A stretch of DNA of 51,279 bases from Podaxis mareebaensis (Eukaryota; Basidiomycota; Agaricomycetes; Agaricales; Agaricaceae), in contig JAEUWP010000411.1 of assembly GCA_018524725.1 (NCBI GenBank), positions 1-51,279 of the forward strand. The letters run 5' to 3'. Below are positions 1-10,884 of this stretch, piece by piece (position 1 is the first letter of the stretch; every line of letters starts with the position of its first letter). Position numbers and translations under genes: made by a program. The notes below the pieces were generated by a model. The model saw nothing but the letters and a program-made list of their open reading frames with translations, was not told the DNA's origin and ran no database searches.

Positions 1-176
1 TTAAGATCTAGGTTGCTATCCTGATCACCATGTTCAGGCATATCTCCTGTCATAGATTTGCTGTCTACTCACAGATCCAGTCTAGTGTTGGCTAGGTCTA
101 TGATGGAATTAGGGCCCATGTCACCCTAGAGATATCATGTATCTTCTAGTCACTTACAATGGACATGAGGGTCACC
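1..176. other. Left flank of the LINE insertion; no gene assigned
   Basis: Sequence outside the LINE. It continues logically at 23,918, on the other side of the nest. A short minus-strand open frame (ATG at 53) runs off the left edge, but it is too short to judge. I see no other feature. Confidence 0.4.
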
Positions 177-192
177 AAGGGCAGCTTCCTAT
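177..192 (+). repeat. Left target-site duplication of the LINE
   Basis: AAGGGCAGCTTCCTAT here matches AAGGGAAGCTTCCTAT at 23,902-23,917, directly after the LINE poly-A, at 15 of 16 positions. A duplication of this length flanking a poly-A element is what target-primed reverse transcription leaves. It fixes the LINE 5' end at about 193, so the element is close to full length. Confidence 0.8.
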
Positions 193-216
193 CCTGACAC
201 CCAGCCTCAAGGCAGT

Positions 217-2238
217 GTGCAGCCATCCCATGGAATGGATTGGTCAGCAATCTGCAACACATTATGTGACATCTTTACTGATATCAATGTCACAAACACC
301 TCAGACACTAAAGGACTAGACATCCTTTTGGTGCTCATCTTGTATTCCTCTAGTTGGCTTGCTTCGTGGGCTAATAATGGAGGAGACTTTTCCACCTTCA
401 AGGGCATTACATCCCTCATTAGCTTCATTCAAACAATTGCTCACTCTGAGCAACTTTGCAACAAAGCTGTCCTACACAGCAATCACACTGTGTGTCTTTA
501 CGATGCTATTTCCATGCAATTTCCCCCTGCACATACCCTTTCTCCTACTCCTACTCCTATGTCCACTGGTCACTATCAAGAACGCCAGGCTGAAAAGGTA
601 CTGGCAGTATCCTCCCCTACCCCCAAAGACACCACTGGGTATCTCCAGGGCTCTTCCCCTCTTTCCCCTTCTGATGCCACTGGGAATCTCCAGGGCTCAG
701 ATTCGCAATTTGAAAAGGATACTGCTCATGCAATCGCCCTTTCATGCCTCCCACTCACTGATCCCAATAAACCAGGTGAGTCCTCATCATCTAATGTCAA
801 TACTGATATGCTCCCTCCCCCTCCTCCATTATTCATTCTGGCTGCTCCTGACCCATCCAGTCAGGAGAAGGCTAACTCTAACCCTAGCTCCTGGTCCATG
901 GTCACTTGTCACTGGGCACCTCATAAAGCAGTAGCAGCTCCCGCACAGCATAAGCCTATTGTGGCCCCTGCATTCCCTCTCAAAGTTCCCCCCCCTCCTC
1001 CCCCTCATCCCTCTCCTCCATCTACCACCCCTCCCCCCATCAATAAGGCCACCAAGCCTCAGTACAGGTCTGGTGCACCATCCCCATCGACTCAAAGGTT
1101 GCCCTATTCAAAAGCAGCCTCTCAATCACCACTAAAAATTGATAAGCTCCAGAAATATGTGGCTCTTCAGAACCAATTCCCATCTATGTTGCCAGTTGAC
1201 ATCATAAACTTTTTATGCAACTCAGGAGACATCAAATCTCCTGCCCCTAAAGCCTCCTCTCCCTCTCCTTGCTCAACACAACCAAAGGCCACACAAGGCC
1301 CCTCTCAAAAGAATGTAGTCGTCCCTTTCAATGATACATTCACTCACCTCATGATCACATCCTTGGATTTAATTGTCCGATGCTGTAATAATGAGCTATA
1401 TCAGAAAAACCTTCCTCTTTGCGTTGAGTTGGTGAAGAAGAATGAATGAACCCTTTGGCTCAACACAAGTGCTGTTGCTTCAGAGGCAGAACTCAATGCC
1501 ATCAAAAAAGGCATCACAGACTCTAATCGATCAGCCTTTGCCTCCCCTGACATCAGGAATGTGGTCAACCCTTCACTTCCTATGTCAAAATCATTCATCA
1601 AACTAACCAACCTCCCTTATTTCAAAGAGGATGGCACCCCCCACACCACTGATGACATTAAACCCGTCATTGATGCCTTCCCTTATGCCAACATTGTCAA
1701 TCACATTGTTGACAAACCCCGTTTCTGCTGAGTCTCTCCTCACTCTGATTCAGCTATTCTTTTCTTTGACCTGTGGGATTCTCAAACCACCTCATGGGCT
1801 AAATTGTACATCAACCACACCATTCTCTTTGAGAATAGAGTGTGTACTTTCAGAAGTGCCAACATGAGAGTTGCCAGCCCTCTCTGCAATCATTGCTGGA
1901 GGTGGGGCCACCCCACCCACCTGTGCAAAGCCCATAACCCAAGATGTGCTATTTGTGGAGACCTGCATCATACTAATAACCACTGATGCGATGGGTACTG
2001 CTGTCACAGCAAACCAGGCCCCAACCCCTGTCCTCCCACCTCCGCTAACATCATGGAGTGTCCTCACATGACCTCTTTCAACTGCCTATCATGTGGTTCT
2101 AAAGACCACCATGTGAGCAGTGACAAATGCCCATTCTTCTGTCCTAGATATGACAAAGAATGGATCATCAACAAAATTAAGGAGATAAAGACTGAGAAAG
2201 CGAAAGCTGATTTCAATTTGTGCGCTGTTAATGTCTGA
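217..2238 (+). pseudogene. LINE ORF1, gag-like protein with CCHC zinc knuckles (decayed)
   Basis: In related LINEs this protein binds the element RNA and packages it into the RNP. One frame runs from ATG at 217 to TGA at 2236-2238 (about 674 codons) and is broken by in-frame TGA at 1447, 1729 and 1984. All three breaks are TGA, as expected if CGA codons lost their C. The middle is a Pro/Ser-rich low-complexity linker. The C-terminus has CX2CX4HX4C (CNHCWRWGHPTHLC, 1885-1926), a second partial motif starting CAICGDLHH, and CLSCGSKDHHVSSDKC (2083-2130). The frame overlaps the start of ORF2 by eight bases. The start is the first ATG after the LINE 5' end; nothing else supports it. Confidence 0.75.
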
Positions 2239-5203
2239 GCACCCTGTACATAACCATGCTTTTTCATTATCTGACATTTCAATTTGTTCATTCAATGTCC
2301 AAAAGAATTGGTCTACTGTAGAATTTCTCTTGAACTCCCCTTTACTCAAAGATGTTCATATTCTATGTTTACAAGAACCTGCATTTTGGTTCATTTGTAA
2401 TGTTCCATCCACATCAACCTCTGAAGGAGACCTGATGGAAGGACCCCCTATACACAAAGATTGGATTCTCTTACATGACCAATCCATTAATAAACCCCAC
2501 ATCCTCACATACATACATAACTCTCTGCAATCCTTTAATCTGATCATCCACTCAAACATTATATCTTCACCTGACTTTCAACTGTTCTCTCTTTCCATTC
2601 CTAGTAAACAATATTTTCTTAATTGTTACTTCGAAACACATGACTCTTCCTTGATTGATTATTTAGAATCATGTATCCACTCCTTCCCAAACAATATCTG
2701 CTTTGCTGGGGGTGACTTCAACACGAGATCTCCTGATTGGGATCATAAAGCTCCTCACCAATCAGCACATGCAGACTTACTTTGTGACATCATGGATACA
2801 ATTGGACTTACCAGATCCACTCCAATACAATACTCTCTGACACATTTCCCTGATGATCCAAACAAATCTGTGACAGTGATTGATCTCATCTTTGTGATAT
2901 CTCCAGAGAATCTCCCTGCCCCTACTCATCTATACCAACACAATTGGCAATCTAGGTCCAATCATGTTCCCCTTCTTACACAAGTTCCCCTCTCTTCACA
3001 TGCCTACCCTATCACCATCAAGTGCACCATTCCCAGAGATTCTGAGGAAGAAGCCACTTTTCTATACAACTGCTCCCGACACTTAAAAACTATCCCTGCC
3101 AATTTTGACTCATCAGATGATGTCAATAAATATGCCACTTCCATCTTCAAGATCATATCTGAGGAATGAAATGCTAATACTATTGAAGTCAAGATCTGTC
3201 AACGATCTAAACCTTGGTGGAACAATGAATGCTCCAATGCCCTTCATGCTTTCAATGCCCACAGAACCAAGTGCAACTGGACAAACTTCAGGCATACTAC
3301 CAGAAAAGCAAAGAGAGGTTTCTTCAACCACAAAATCTTAGAAATCTCGAGAGAGAAAAGATGACCTTGGGACCTAATGTCTTGGGTTAAAAAGTGCAAC
3401 CTCCCCCCATCCCAATCTATCCTTCATAAAGGACAACCTTGTAATGAACCAGAGAGCCTATGGAACACACTTGATGAGACATACAACATGGCCTCCGATC
3501 GTCCAGTTGACTTAAAAACAGCTACATTCGCCCTGGCTCAACCTGAACAAATGTGGCCCCCTTTTTCACCCCAGGAACTATCTGATGCTCTCCTCCCATG
3601 CGCCAATTCTTCTGCCCCAGGCCCAGACCACCTCATGTGGACCCACATCAAATCCCTCATGTCTGATGATGACATCAAGTCGAACTTCATGGCATTTACC
3701 TCTGCATGTATTCAATTCCACACATGGCCAGAATACTTCAAAACTTCTACTTCAGTTATTATCCCCAAACTGAATAAACCACATTACTCTACACTGAAAT
3801 GTTCTGACCCATCATCCTTCTAAACACCCTAGGCAAACTCATTGAGAAGATGATATCCAATCGTCTCCAATTTGAATCAACTCAATTTGATCTCATTCAC
3901 CCCCTCCAATTTGGGGGCATCATTCATCACTCCACAGAAGATGCAGGAGTATTTGTCACCCACATGGTCTGATCAGGATGGAAAAAGAACCTGAAAACGA
4001 GTGTCCTCACATTTGACATTGCTCAATTCTTTCCTTCTATTAATCACAATCTTTTAATTGAAATTCTTAAAAGACATGGTTTTCACTCATTGGTAGTTTC
4101 CTTTTTTGCAGACTATCTAATCAATCGCTTCACTAAATATTCCTGGAACAACGAGTCCTCCCCCTCTTTCCCTGCTTCTGTAGGCATAGGCCAAGGATCT
4201 GCTCTGTCTCCCATCCTTACAGCTCTCTACCTTTCCCTGTTCATTCATAAATTCTCTAAGGATGCTTGGTGTAAATTACTCTCCTTTGTAGATGATGGCC
4301 TCATTATCATACAATCAGACTCTTTCCATACCAACTGTAAATTACTCACCTCTGTATACCTCAACTGTGAACATCTACTAACTTTGATGGGACTCACCCT
4401 CAAACATGATAAGATGGAGGCCTTCCATTTTTCCAACTGCCCCTGGGTGGAACCTGACCCCCACATTGTTGTCAATCATCCTTCCAATGGCCAGCTCATA
4501 TTCAAACCTAAGCACCACCTCCAGTACTTGGGTTTCTACTTTGACTGATCTCTCTCTTTCAAAGAACATGTCTGGTACTACTCTACCAAGGTGCTTTCTA
4601 CAGTCAAATGCATGCACCTGCTTGGAAACTCAATTCAAGGCCTGTCCCCCTTACACAAACACCTCCTATATAGGTCTTGTGTAGTACCTATCACCATATA
4701 TGGTTTTCACCTATGGTTCAACCAAAACAGCTGATACAAAGGCCTTATCAAACAACTTCAACAAATGCAATGGTCTGCAGCCTTATGGATCACTGGGGCA
4801 TTCTGCACAACACCCATGGGTGGAATTGAAGCCATCACAGGTCTCATTCCCATCCAACTACATCTGTTCAAACTAGCCAAGTGCTGTTCTCTCTGCTTCC
4901 AAACCCTCCCCCCCTCCCACCCCCTCAAAATCCTCACATGTGACATTGACCCCCTTAACACACACTCTATCAAGATCTGATCCACAGCATTAGATTTTGT
5001 ATCTGATGCCCAACTAGTCTCAGATTGGTTCAATCGCCTCCACCCAAGTGCCAAGCCTGGTCAGCACCTCATTGACCACTTTGACTCTCAAATTCATTTT
5101 CACCAATGCCCCACCCCTGCTGACAACAACATTAAAGCTCGCTATATACAATCTCTCAACATAGCTAGGGATTCATCTTTCTCTTCTCCTGTTTCATTAG
5201 TAG
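2231..5203 (+). pseudogene. LINE ORF2, endonuclease and reverse transcriptase part (decayed, interrupted)
   Basis: ORF2 nicks the target and reverse-transcribes the element RNA. It starts with an exo/endonuclease/phosphatase-fold endonuclease: GGDFNTRSPDWD lies near 2708-2743 and a final S-N-H motif near 2960. The RT follows, with motif A (TFDIAQFF, near 4011), a GQGSALSP block near 4190 and the catalytic FVDD at 4285-4296. FVDD replaces YxDD here. In-frame stops occur at 3167, 3362, 3970, 4546, 4732 and 4978, all TGA, and the frame shifts by one near 3800. The coding sequence continues at 22,645 beyond the nested element; RNase H lies almost wholly on that side. Confidence 0.85.
5199..5203 (+). 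repeat. Left target duplication of chromovirus A (AGTAG)
   Basis: AGTAG precedes the TG of the 5' LTR and recurs at 22,640-22,644, right after the CA end of the 3' LTR. Removing one copy and the element rejoins the LINE RNase H reading frame. Confidence 0.93.
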
Positions 5204-5924
5204 TGTTACGGACTTCACTTCATGTCCATTAAACTCTCAGAGCCCTGGTTACAACCCGGATTCTGTGGATCGTATTCAGTTTAACCTTTCTTCCCTTCCT
5301 GTCAGGCCTTTTCCCTTGCAAATACTTTTATCCGTCCTTGTTCTTTCCGTCATTTTCCTTATCTGATCTCCTTATCTGATTATCTCATGTTTTTCCATTT
5401 ATCCATGGCTTTTCCCTTTACCCTTGATTATCTCTCACTTATCTTGGTTTTTCCGTTATCTGATGTTTCACTTCCACCCCTGTCCTATCGGACATCTGGA
5501 TGCTTTGTGGACGGACTCCTTATTCTGGTATCTTCACCATGGTTATCAGTTCACATGTTTCCTGTATTCTCCTTTGAGTAGTTACTATTGTTTCTCGCTT
5601 AACTACTACTCTCCAGACTTTATCCTGACTGCTAGTATATAAGTAGGATCACTACCATTTGTAGTCCTCAGTCAGAATATCAACTTAGATCTTTCTCCTC
5701 TCTCCTGCTTGTCCGCTACAAGTCTGCCCCTCGGTCCGGGCTTGTCCTGTCTTTGTCCGTTCTCTGTCTGCTCGTCTGCTCGAGTCTGTAGTTGGTCAAG
5801 TGAGGCCACCATGGTATCAGAGGGGCGCAACACATAAGTTGAAGCCAAGGCCTCAACCCCGTGTCTGTGCGCATCTGCCCTTGGCCGCCCATGGTCTGCC
5901 CCCATCTGGAGTCAGTTCTTAACA
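5204..5924 (+). repeat. 5' LTR of chromovirus A
   Basis: Starts TGTTACGG and ends TTCTTAACA, 721 bp. It aligns without gaps to the 3' LTR. By eye I count about 41 differences, all transitions and nearly all of CG versus TG or CA type. It contains a TATA-like TATATAAG at 5636-5643. Confidence 0.95.
5636..5680 (+). promoter_or_regulatory. LTR core promoter and predicted transcript 5' end
   Basis: TATATAAG (5636-5643) lies 34 bases before AGTCAGAATAT (5670-5680). A TATA box usually starts transcription about 25-35 bases downstream in most fungi, so the transcript would begin close to 5670. This 11-mer is the reverse complement of the site next to the LTR at 5927-5937. The same arrangement is intact in the 3' LTR (11-mer at 22,385-22,395). 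The start site itself is inferred. Confidence 0.65.
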
Positions 5925-5926
5925 GT

Positions 5927-5937
5927 ATATTCTGACT
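5927..5937 (+). promoter_or_regulatory. Putative self-priming primer-binding site
   Basis: ATATTCTGACT begins three bases after the end of the 5' LTR, the normal position of a primer-binding site. It is perfectly complementary over 11 bases to 5670-5680 in the LTR, at the predicted mRNA 5' end. No TGG-starting tRNA-type site is seen at this position. Tf1 of fission yeast primes minus-strand synthesis with the first 11 bases of its own mRNA, and this matches in length and geometry. Confidence 0.7.
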
Positions 5938-6085
5938 CAGACCTCTGGTATCGTTCCAAATTTTTATGCCATCTATGACACATAGTGCTGCATGAGCTCA
6001 AGGAATCACCATTCCAGAACCTGTTCTCCCCCGCACAAATCGTGAATTCTCTTCAACTCCCACTCCATATCAATTTTCTTCCACC

Positions 6086-7312
6086 ATGTCTTCTATGGTT
6101 ACTGCCAAGTCCAGAACTCAAACCCAAACCTCTGCTGGGTATTCACAAGGAAATTCTGGTGGCCCTCCAGACCCCAGAGATGAGGGTGGTGGTGGAGGCA
6201 ATGACCCTGGTGAGGACGACGATGAAAATCAAGACCCCCAGGAAATGTTAGCCAATGCTCTCGGCTGCCTCTCCCGTACCCTCCATTCCTTGGAGCATAG
6301 CAACTCCATTGGCCCAGCAAATCCCTCTCGTGTGAAGGTCCGAGAACCCGACACTTTTGACAGTTCGGACCCTCTCAAAATCCGCCAATGGGTCTTCCAG
6401 TGCCACCTCTATTTCACTTCAAATGCACATCAGTTTGCAGAAGATTCTTCCAAAATCCACTTTGCTATCACATATCTGTCCGGCACTGCTCTCGACTGGT
6501 TCCAAACCATTCTCGGGTCCGAAGACCTTGATTGGTCCAACCACGAGCTTCTCAATAACTGGGAAGTCTTTGTCAGAGAAATAGAAACCCATTTTGGACT
6601 TGCAGACCCCACCAGAGAAGCCACTGAAGAGCTGGACTCTCTCTGGATGGCTAGTAACCAACCCATCCTCAAATATGACCTCGAGTTCAACTGCCTGGCT
6701 AGTTTGGTTGGGTGGCCAGACTCGGTCCTTTGCCATTGTTATTATAGGGGTCTTCTGGATTGTATTCAGGACTTGATTGCTACTCAGGTGGAGGGTAAGC
6801 CCAACTCCTTGGACGAAATGAAAAGGGTCGCTAGTCTTATTGACCAATGTCACTGGGAGCGGCAGCATGAGTGTAAGCATCATAGTGACCACTCTGCGCA
6901 GCCCCCAAAGAATGACCCTAATCAGAAGAAACCCAGCAATTCATCCAACAATAACAATAATCAGAAGCCTAACTCATCCTCCGCCAAATCCCCTCCTAAT
7001 TCCTCTCAGTCTGGCAATCATCTGAACTTGTCTGGGAACGCTCTGAAGTCATCTCTGGGCAATAAACTTGGCCCAAACAGCAAGCTCACCCCCCAAGAAC
7101 GCCAACGTCGCTTCGACAACAACCTCTGTATGTTCTGTGGTGATGCTAACCATCAGGTAAACAACTGCCCATGCAAGGTGTCCGGATCCGGTCCTCCTCT
7201 GGGTCCATCCACCTCTAATCAGAAGGCCAAAGGTTGGCAGGCTCAAGCCCAAGCTGAGGTTCTGGCAAAGAGCCCCTCTCCTTCAAATCCCCTGTCAGGT
7301 TCGAAAAAATAG
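6086..7312 (+). CDS. gag: Chromovirus A Gag polyprotein
   Basis: Capsid/nucleocapsid precursor of 408 aa that would form the virus-like particle and bind element RNA. The ATG sits in a good context (CCACC before it) and is the first in frame after the LTR. An acidic, low-complexity N-terminus (residues about 1-60) precedes a retrotransposon gag fold (about 85-240; IRQWVFQC and ALDWFQTIL are typical). Then come an Asn/Ser/Pro-rich linker and one CCHC knuckle, CMFCGDANHQVNNC, near 7129-7170. The frame ends at TAG 7310-7312, immediately after AAAAAA. The pol frame lies in -1 and is open across this point. No premature stop is present, so gag is the best-preserved gene of the nest. Confidence 0.9.
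   Translation: MSSMVTAKSRTQTQTSAGYSQGNSGGPPDPRDEGGGGGNDPGEDDDENQDPQEMLANALGCLSRTLHSLEHSNSIGPANPSRVKVREPDTFDSSDPLKIRQWVFQCHLYFTSNAHQFAEDSSKIHFAITYLSGTALDWFQTILGSEDLDWSNHELLNNWEVFVREIETHFGLADPTREATEELDSLWMASNQPILKYDLEFNCLASLVGWPDSVLCHCYYRGLLDCIQDLIATQVEGKPNSLDEMKRVASLIDQCHWERQHECKHHSDHSAQPPKNDPNQKKPSNSSNNNNNQKPNSSSAKSPPNSSQSGNHLNLSGNALKSSLGNKLGPNSKLTPQERQRRFDNNLCMFCGDANHQVNNCPCKVSGSGPPLGPSTSNQKAKGWQAQAQAEVLAKSPSPSNPLSGSKK
7301..7312 (+). promoter_or_regulatory. Candidate -1 gag-pol frameshift site (A6 next to gag stop)
   Basis: The gag codons before the stop are TCG AAA AAA TAG. The protease-pol frame is -1 to gag and is open from the gag stop up to a TGA at 7591. Slippage by one base on the A run would bypass the stop. 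The run does not make a classic X XXY YYZ heptamer in the gag frame, because a G precedes the two AAA codons, so the mechanism is inferred. Confidence 0.45.
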
Positions 7313-9472
7313 AGGGCGGTCCTCAGGACTCTGCACAGACTGGGGACTGTATTGAACTCGTCTGTGCTACAGAGAGTTTCCAACTCAACGCGTCCACTCT
7401 TTCTGACCCTCATGCTCTTCATGTTCCCCTTTCTTCTCCATCTTTTGCTCCTTCGTCTGCCTCCGATCTGCCTTTGTCTGATGGTACTGTGACTGCCTTG
7501 GTGGATAGTGGTTCCACACATTGCTTCATTGATTCTTCCCTTGTTCGTGATTGCTCAATTCCTATGTTCCGTGTTGCTCCTGTAGAACTTTGACTTTTTG
7601 ACAGCTCTTCAAACTCGTATATAACTGAACTAGCAAAAATCCCTGTTACATTTCCTACTGGTGAATCGATGACTTTGGACTTCTACGTCACCCGGTTGGA
7701 CTCGTCTTGCTCTGTGGTTCTCGGTCACAACTGGCTCACCTGCTACAATCCATTGATTGACTGGGTCTCGAACAGTATCTCTTTCTGGCCACAGCAACAA
7801 GCCTTTCCAACCCCTGCTCCAACTCTCCGCGCTGTGCTTTCTTCTGCATTTCTGGTCCATCTGGATATGCCTCCCTCCGCTTTGGATCAGGTCCCTCTGT
7901 CCTCTACATCTGATTCCTCCACTCCATCCGATTCACCTCTGCTCCATCCTCATATCATCCTGATCAGCGCTGCAGCTTTCCTGCATGCGTCTCGTCTTCC
8001 TGGTTCAGTTCCCTTTACTTTCAGCATCCGTTCTCCATCTGTCTCTGCTGGGTCCACTCAGCCCTCTGAGCCTGTCGATTTGTCAAACATTCCCTCAGAG
8101 TATCACGAATTCACCAACATCTTCAGCAAGGTCTGTGCAGATACATTGCCTCCACATCGTCCGTATGACCTTAAAATCAATCTGGAAGAGGGTGCTAGTC
8201 CTCCTATCAGGACCATTTACTCTCTATCTCAGGTTGAGCTGGAAGCATTAAGGGAATTTATTGATGAACACTTGTCCATTGGCTTCATTCGTCTGTCAAC
8301 CTCTCCACATGGTGCTCCAGTCCTCTTCGTCTGCAAGAAAGATGGTTCTCTCTGCCTTTGCGTCGACTTCCGTGGACTCAACAAGATCACCAAGAAAGAC
8401 CATTATCCCCTTCCCCTGATTTCTGACCTCCTTGATTCTCCTCACAAAGCTCGCATCTACACCAAGATAGATCTCCATCATGCCTATCACCTCGTCCAGA
8501 TAGCTGAGGGAGATGAGTGGAAAACTGCCTTCCAGACCCGCTATGGGTCCTTTGAATGGATGGTTATGCCATTCGGACTCACCAATGCTCCAGCAGCCTT
8601 CCAGCATTTCATGAACAACATCTTTGGCGATCTGTTAGACATATGTGTCACTATCTATCTTGATGATATACTGATCTACTCAGATGACATCTCCCAACAT
8701 AAACAACATGTCTGGGAAGTCCTCCGTCGGCTCTGCAAGCACGGCTTGTACGCACAAGTGGACAAGTGCGAGTTCCATTTGGAAGTGGTCGAATACCTTG
8801 GTTACATCTTGTCCCCAGATGGTCTCAAGATGTCTGAAGACAAAGTCAAGATCATTCAAGATTGGCCTGAGCCAAAGAAAGTCAAGGACATTCAGTCCTT
8901 CCTAGGTTTCACTAACTTCTACCACCATTTCATTCATGGCTATTCTGACATTGTAGTTCCCCTGACCCGTCTCACCCACAAGGGTGCTCCCTGGAACTTC
9001 ATGGCGGAGTGTCGCGAAGCATTTGAGGTGCTCAAAAAGGCTTTCACCATGGCTCTGGTCTTGACTCACTGGATTCTGGACTCTCAGATTATTGTTGAGA
9101 CTGATGCATCAGACTATGCCCTGGCTGCCATTCTTTCCATCATTGCTCCTGACAGTGACATTCATCCCATTGCTTTCCATTCCCACACTTTCAATATGTC
9201 CGAATCTAACTATGATACTCATGACAAGGAACTTCTAGCCATCTTCGAGGCTTTCTGCGTCTGGCGACACTATCTTGAAGGCTCTGCCTTACCCATCGAT
9301 GTGGTCACTGATCACAAGAACCTTGAGTATTTCTCTACTACTAAAGTTCTGACCCATCACCAGGCTCGTTGGTCAGAGTACTTGTCACAGTTCAATCTTG
9401 TCATCTGCTTCCATCCCAGACGCCTTGGGACAAAACCGGACGCTTTGACTAGACGATGGGATGTCTATCCTA

Positions 9473-9484
9473 AAGGGGGGAATA
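9473..9484 (+). promoter_or_regulatory. Possible central polypurine tract
   Basis: AAGGGGGGAATA here is identical over 12 bases to the polypurine tract before the 3' LTR (21,906-21,917), and both are preceded by CT. It lies inside pol, just after RNase H. A second initiation site for plus-strand DNA is known in some retroelements; that role here is inferred. Confidence 0.4.
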
Positions 9485-10198
9485 ATGGCTATGCCATGGT
9501 AAATCCTCACAACTTTAGACCTGTCTTCACTCAAGAGCAACTTGCGGCCTCTGTCCAGGCCACCTCCCTCTTTTCCCCTTCCCTCCGAGTGGCTGTGGTC
9601 CTTGACTACGAGCAGCTCCATTCTGACATCCTTTCCACTCTTCCTTCTGATTCCCTTGCCGCTGAGCATATCTCTAACCCCCAAGGTCGCTGGTCCATGG
9701 ATTCGGAGGTTTCCTCCACCTTGATGGCCGCATTTACGTCCCTGATTCTAATGACCTCCACTTGCGAGTCCTCCAGTACAAGCATGATCATATGCTTTCC
9801 AGACACTTCGGTCAGAACAAGACTCTAGAGTTGGTCCGCTGTGACTACACCTGGCCGAACGTCCGCTCCTTCATCAAGGACTTCTGCAAAAGCTGTGTAA
9901 CCTGTATATGGAGCAAGTCACAATGTCATCAGCTGTATGGAAACCTCAAGCAACTCCCTATCCCAGATTGCCCTTGGCATTCCATCTCTATGGACTTCAT
10001 TGAGAAGCTCCCCAAGTCCTCCAGCTTTGACACTATCCTTGTAATCATCGACCATCTCACTAAGCAAAGTATCTTCATCCTGACCCATGACACCATTACC
10101 TCCACCGAACTCGCCTGCCTATTCATCCTCCATGTATTTTCGAAGCATGGTGTCCCCTCTCATGTCATGTCCGATTGTGGCTCTGAATTTGTCTCGCA

Positions 10199-10203
10199 CT
10201 TCT
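10199..10203 (+). repeat. Left target duplication of chromovirus B (CTTCT)
   Basis: CTTCT precedes the left LTR and recurs at 19,402-19,406 after the right LTR. The integrase frame of chromovirus A becomes continuous when the insert and one copy are removed. Confidence 0.93.
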
Positions 10204-10850
10204 TGTTATGTAGAGACAGTTTCTACACATCATCTCAGTGTGGAGAGATACTGTCCTAAGACACCCCAGCACTATTAAGTTCCTGAAGCAGAACGCCTGT
10301 CCGTTCTCCTGAGAGAACTAGAGGCTGGCTGGAAATCTCACAGGGACTGCCTAGGGAGAGATACGACTTGTAAGGTCACAGGCTACTCTGTAGGTTTAGC
10401 TGTTATGCCAGTTATCCTGTCGAGGCAGGTAGAGCTCTCATGCAGCAAGAAGATAAAGTGGAAGACAGTCCTCGCTATTCTCGCGCTATGTACAAATGAT
10501 CATAAAGCTAAGTTCTACTTACTTTACGAGCTATCTAAATACTAGGGCAATTGCTATCTTACATGTCCTAAAGGAGAATCTTCATAACTACTTCAGTGCT
10601 CTAAGTATAGAAGACCAAGCCCGAGGTAAGATGAGATCTACAGAAGGCAAGCTATTATTACACAACATATCACTGAGCCTGAGTGCTAAACATAATACTC
10701 CTTCGGAAGATCCGAGGTGGAACCAAGGTTGTAATGGAGGGCAGGTCAAGATGGACGCTTGAAGTTGAGAGACAGAAAGACAGTTGACAGATGACGAGGC
10801 AGAAATGCGAAAGAGGCATAGATGGCAGCGGAAGCGAGAGGAGTGTAACA
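10204..10850 (-). repeat. 3' LTR of chromovirus B (left copy)
   Basis: TGTTATGTAG...GAGTGTAACA, 647 bp. It aligns without gaps to 18,755-19,401. By eye I count about 27 differences, all transitions of the CG versus TG/CA kind. Relative to the minus-strand genes this is the downstream LTR. Confidence 0.95.
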
Positions 10851-10861
10851 TCATCCCCTTT
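10851..10861 (-). promoter_or_regulatory. Polypurine tract of chromovirus B
   Basis: On the minus strand AAAGGGGATGA directly precedes the downstream LTR, the standard place for the plus-strand primer. This supports the minus orientation of the element. Confidence 0.75.
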
Positions 10862-10884
10862 GTATAATCGAACTCCGGATCGAT

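Larger units (their letters stand above)
7312..10203 (+). pseudogene. pol: Chromovirus A Pol, first part (protease, RT, RNase H, integrase N-half)
   Basis: Enzymes for particle maturation, reverse transcription and integration. The protease has the active-site DSG at 7504-7512. The RT has VDFRGLNKIT near 8365 and the catalytic YLDD at 8656-8667. RNase H has VETDASDYA near 9094. The integrase has an HHCC zinc finger (about 9760-9905) and two catalytic Asp, in SMDFIEKLP near 9990 and MSDCGSEF near 10,170. Damage seen: a TGA at 7591 in the protease region and a one-base loss near 9706 that moves the integrase to another frame. Chromovirus B then splits the gene at 10,203. The third catalytic residue lies in the second part, at 19,402 onward. 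Confidence 0.9.

Noticed and set aside
5812..5830. TGGTATCAGAG-type sequence as the active primer-binding site of chromovirus A
   Set aside because: It lies inside the LTR in both copies; the TG...CA ends and AGTAG duplications put the LTR end 94 bases further on.
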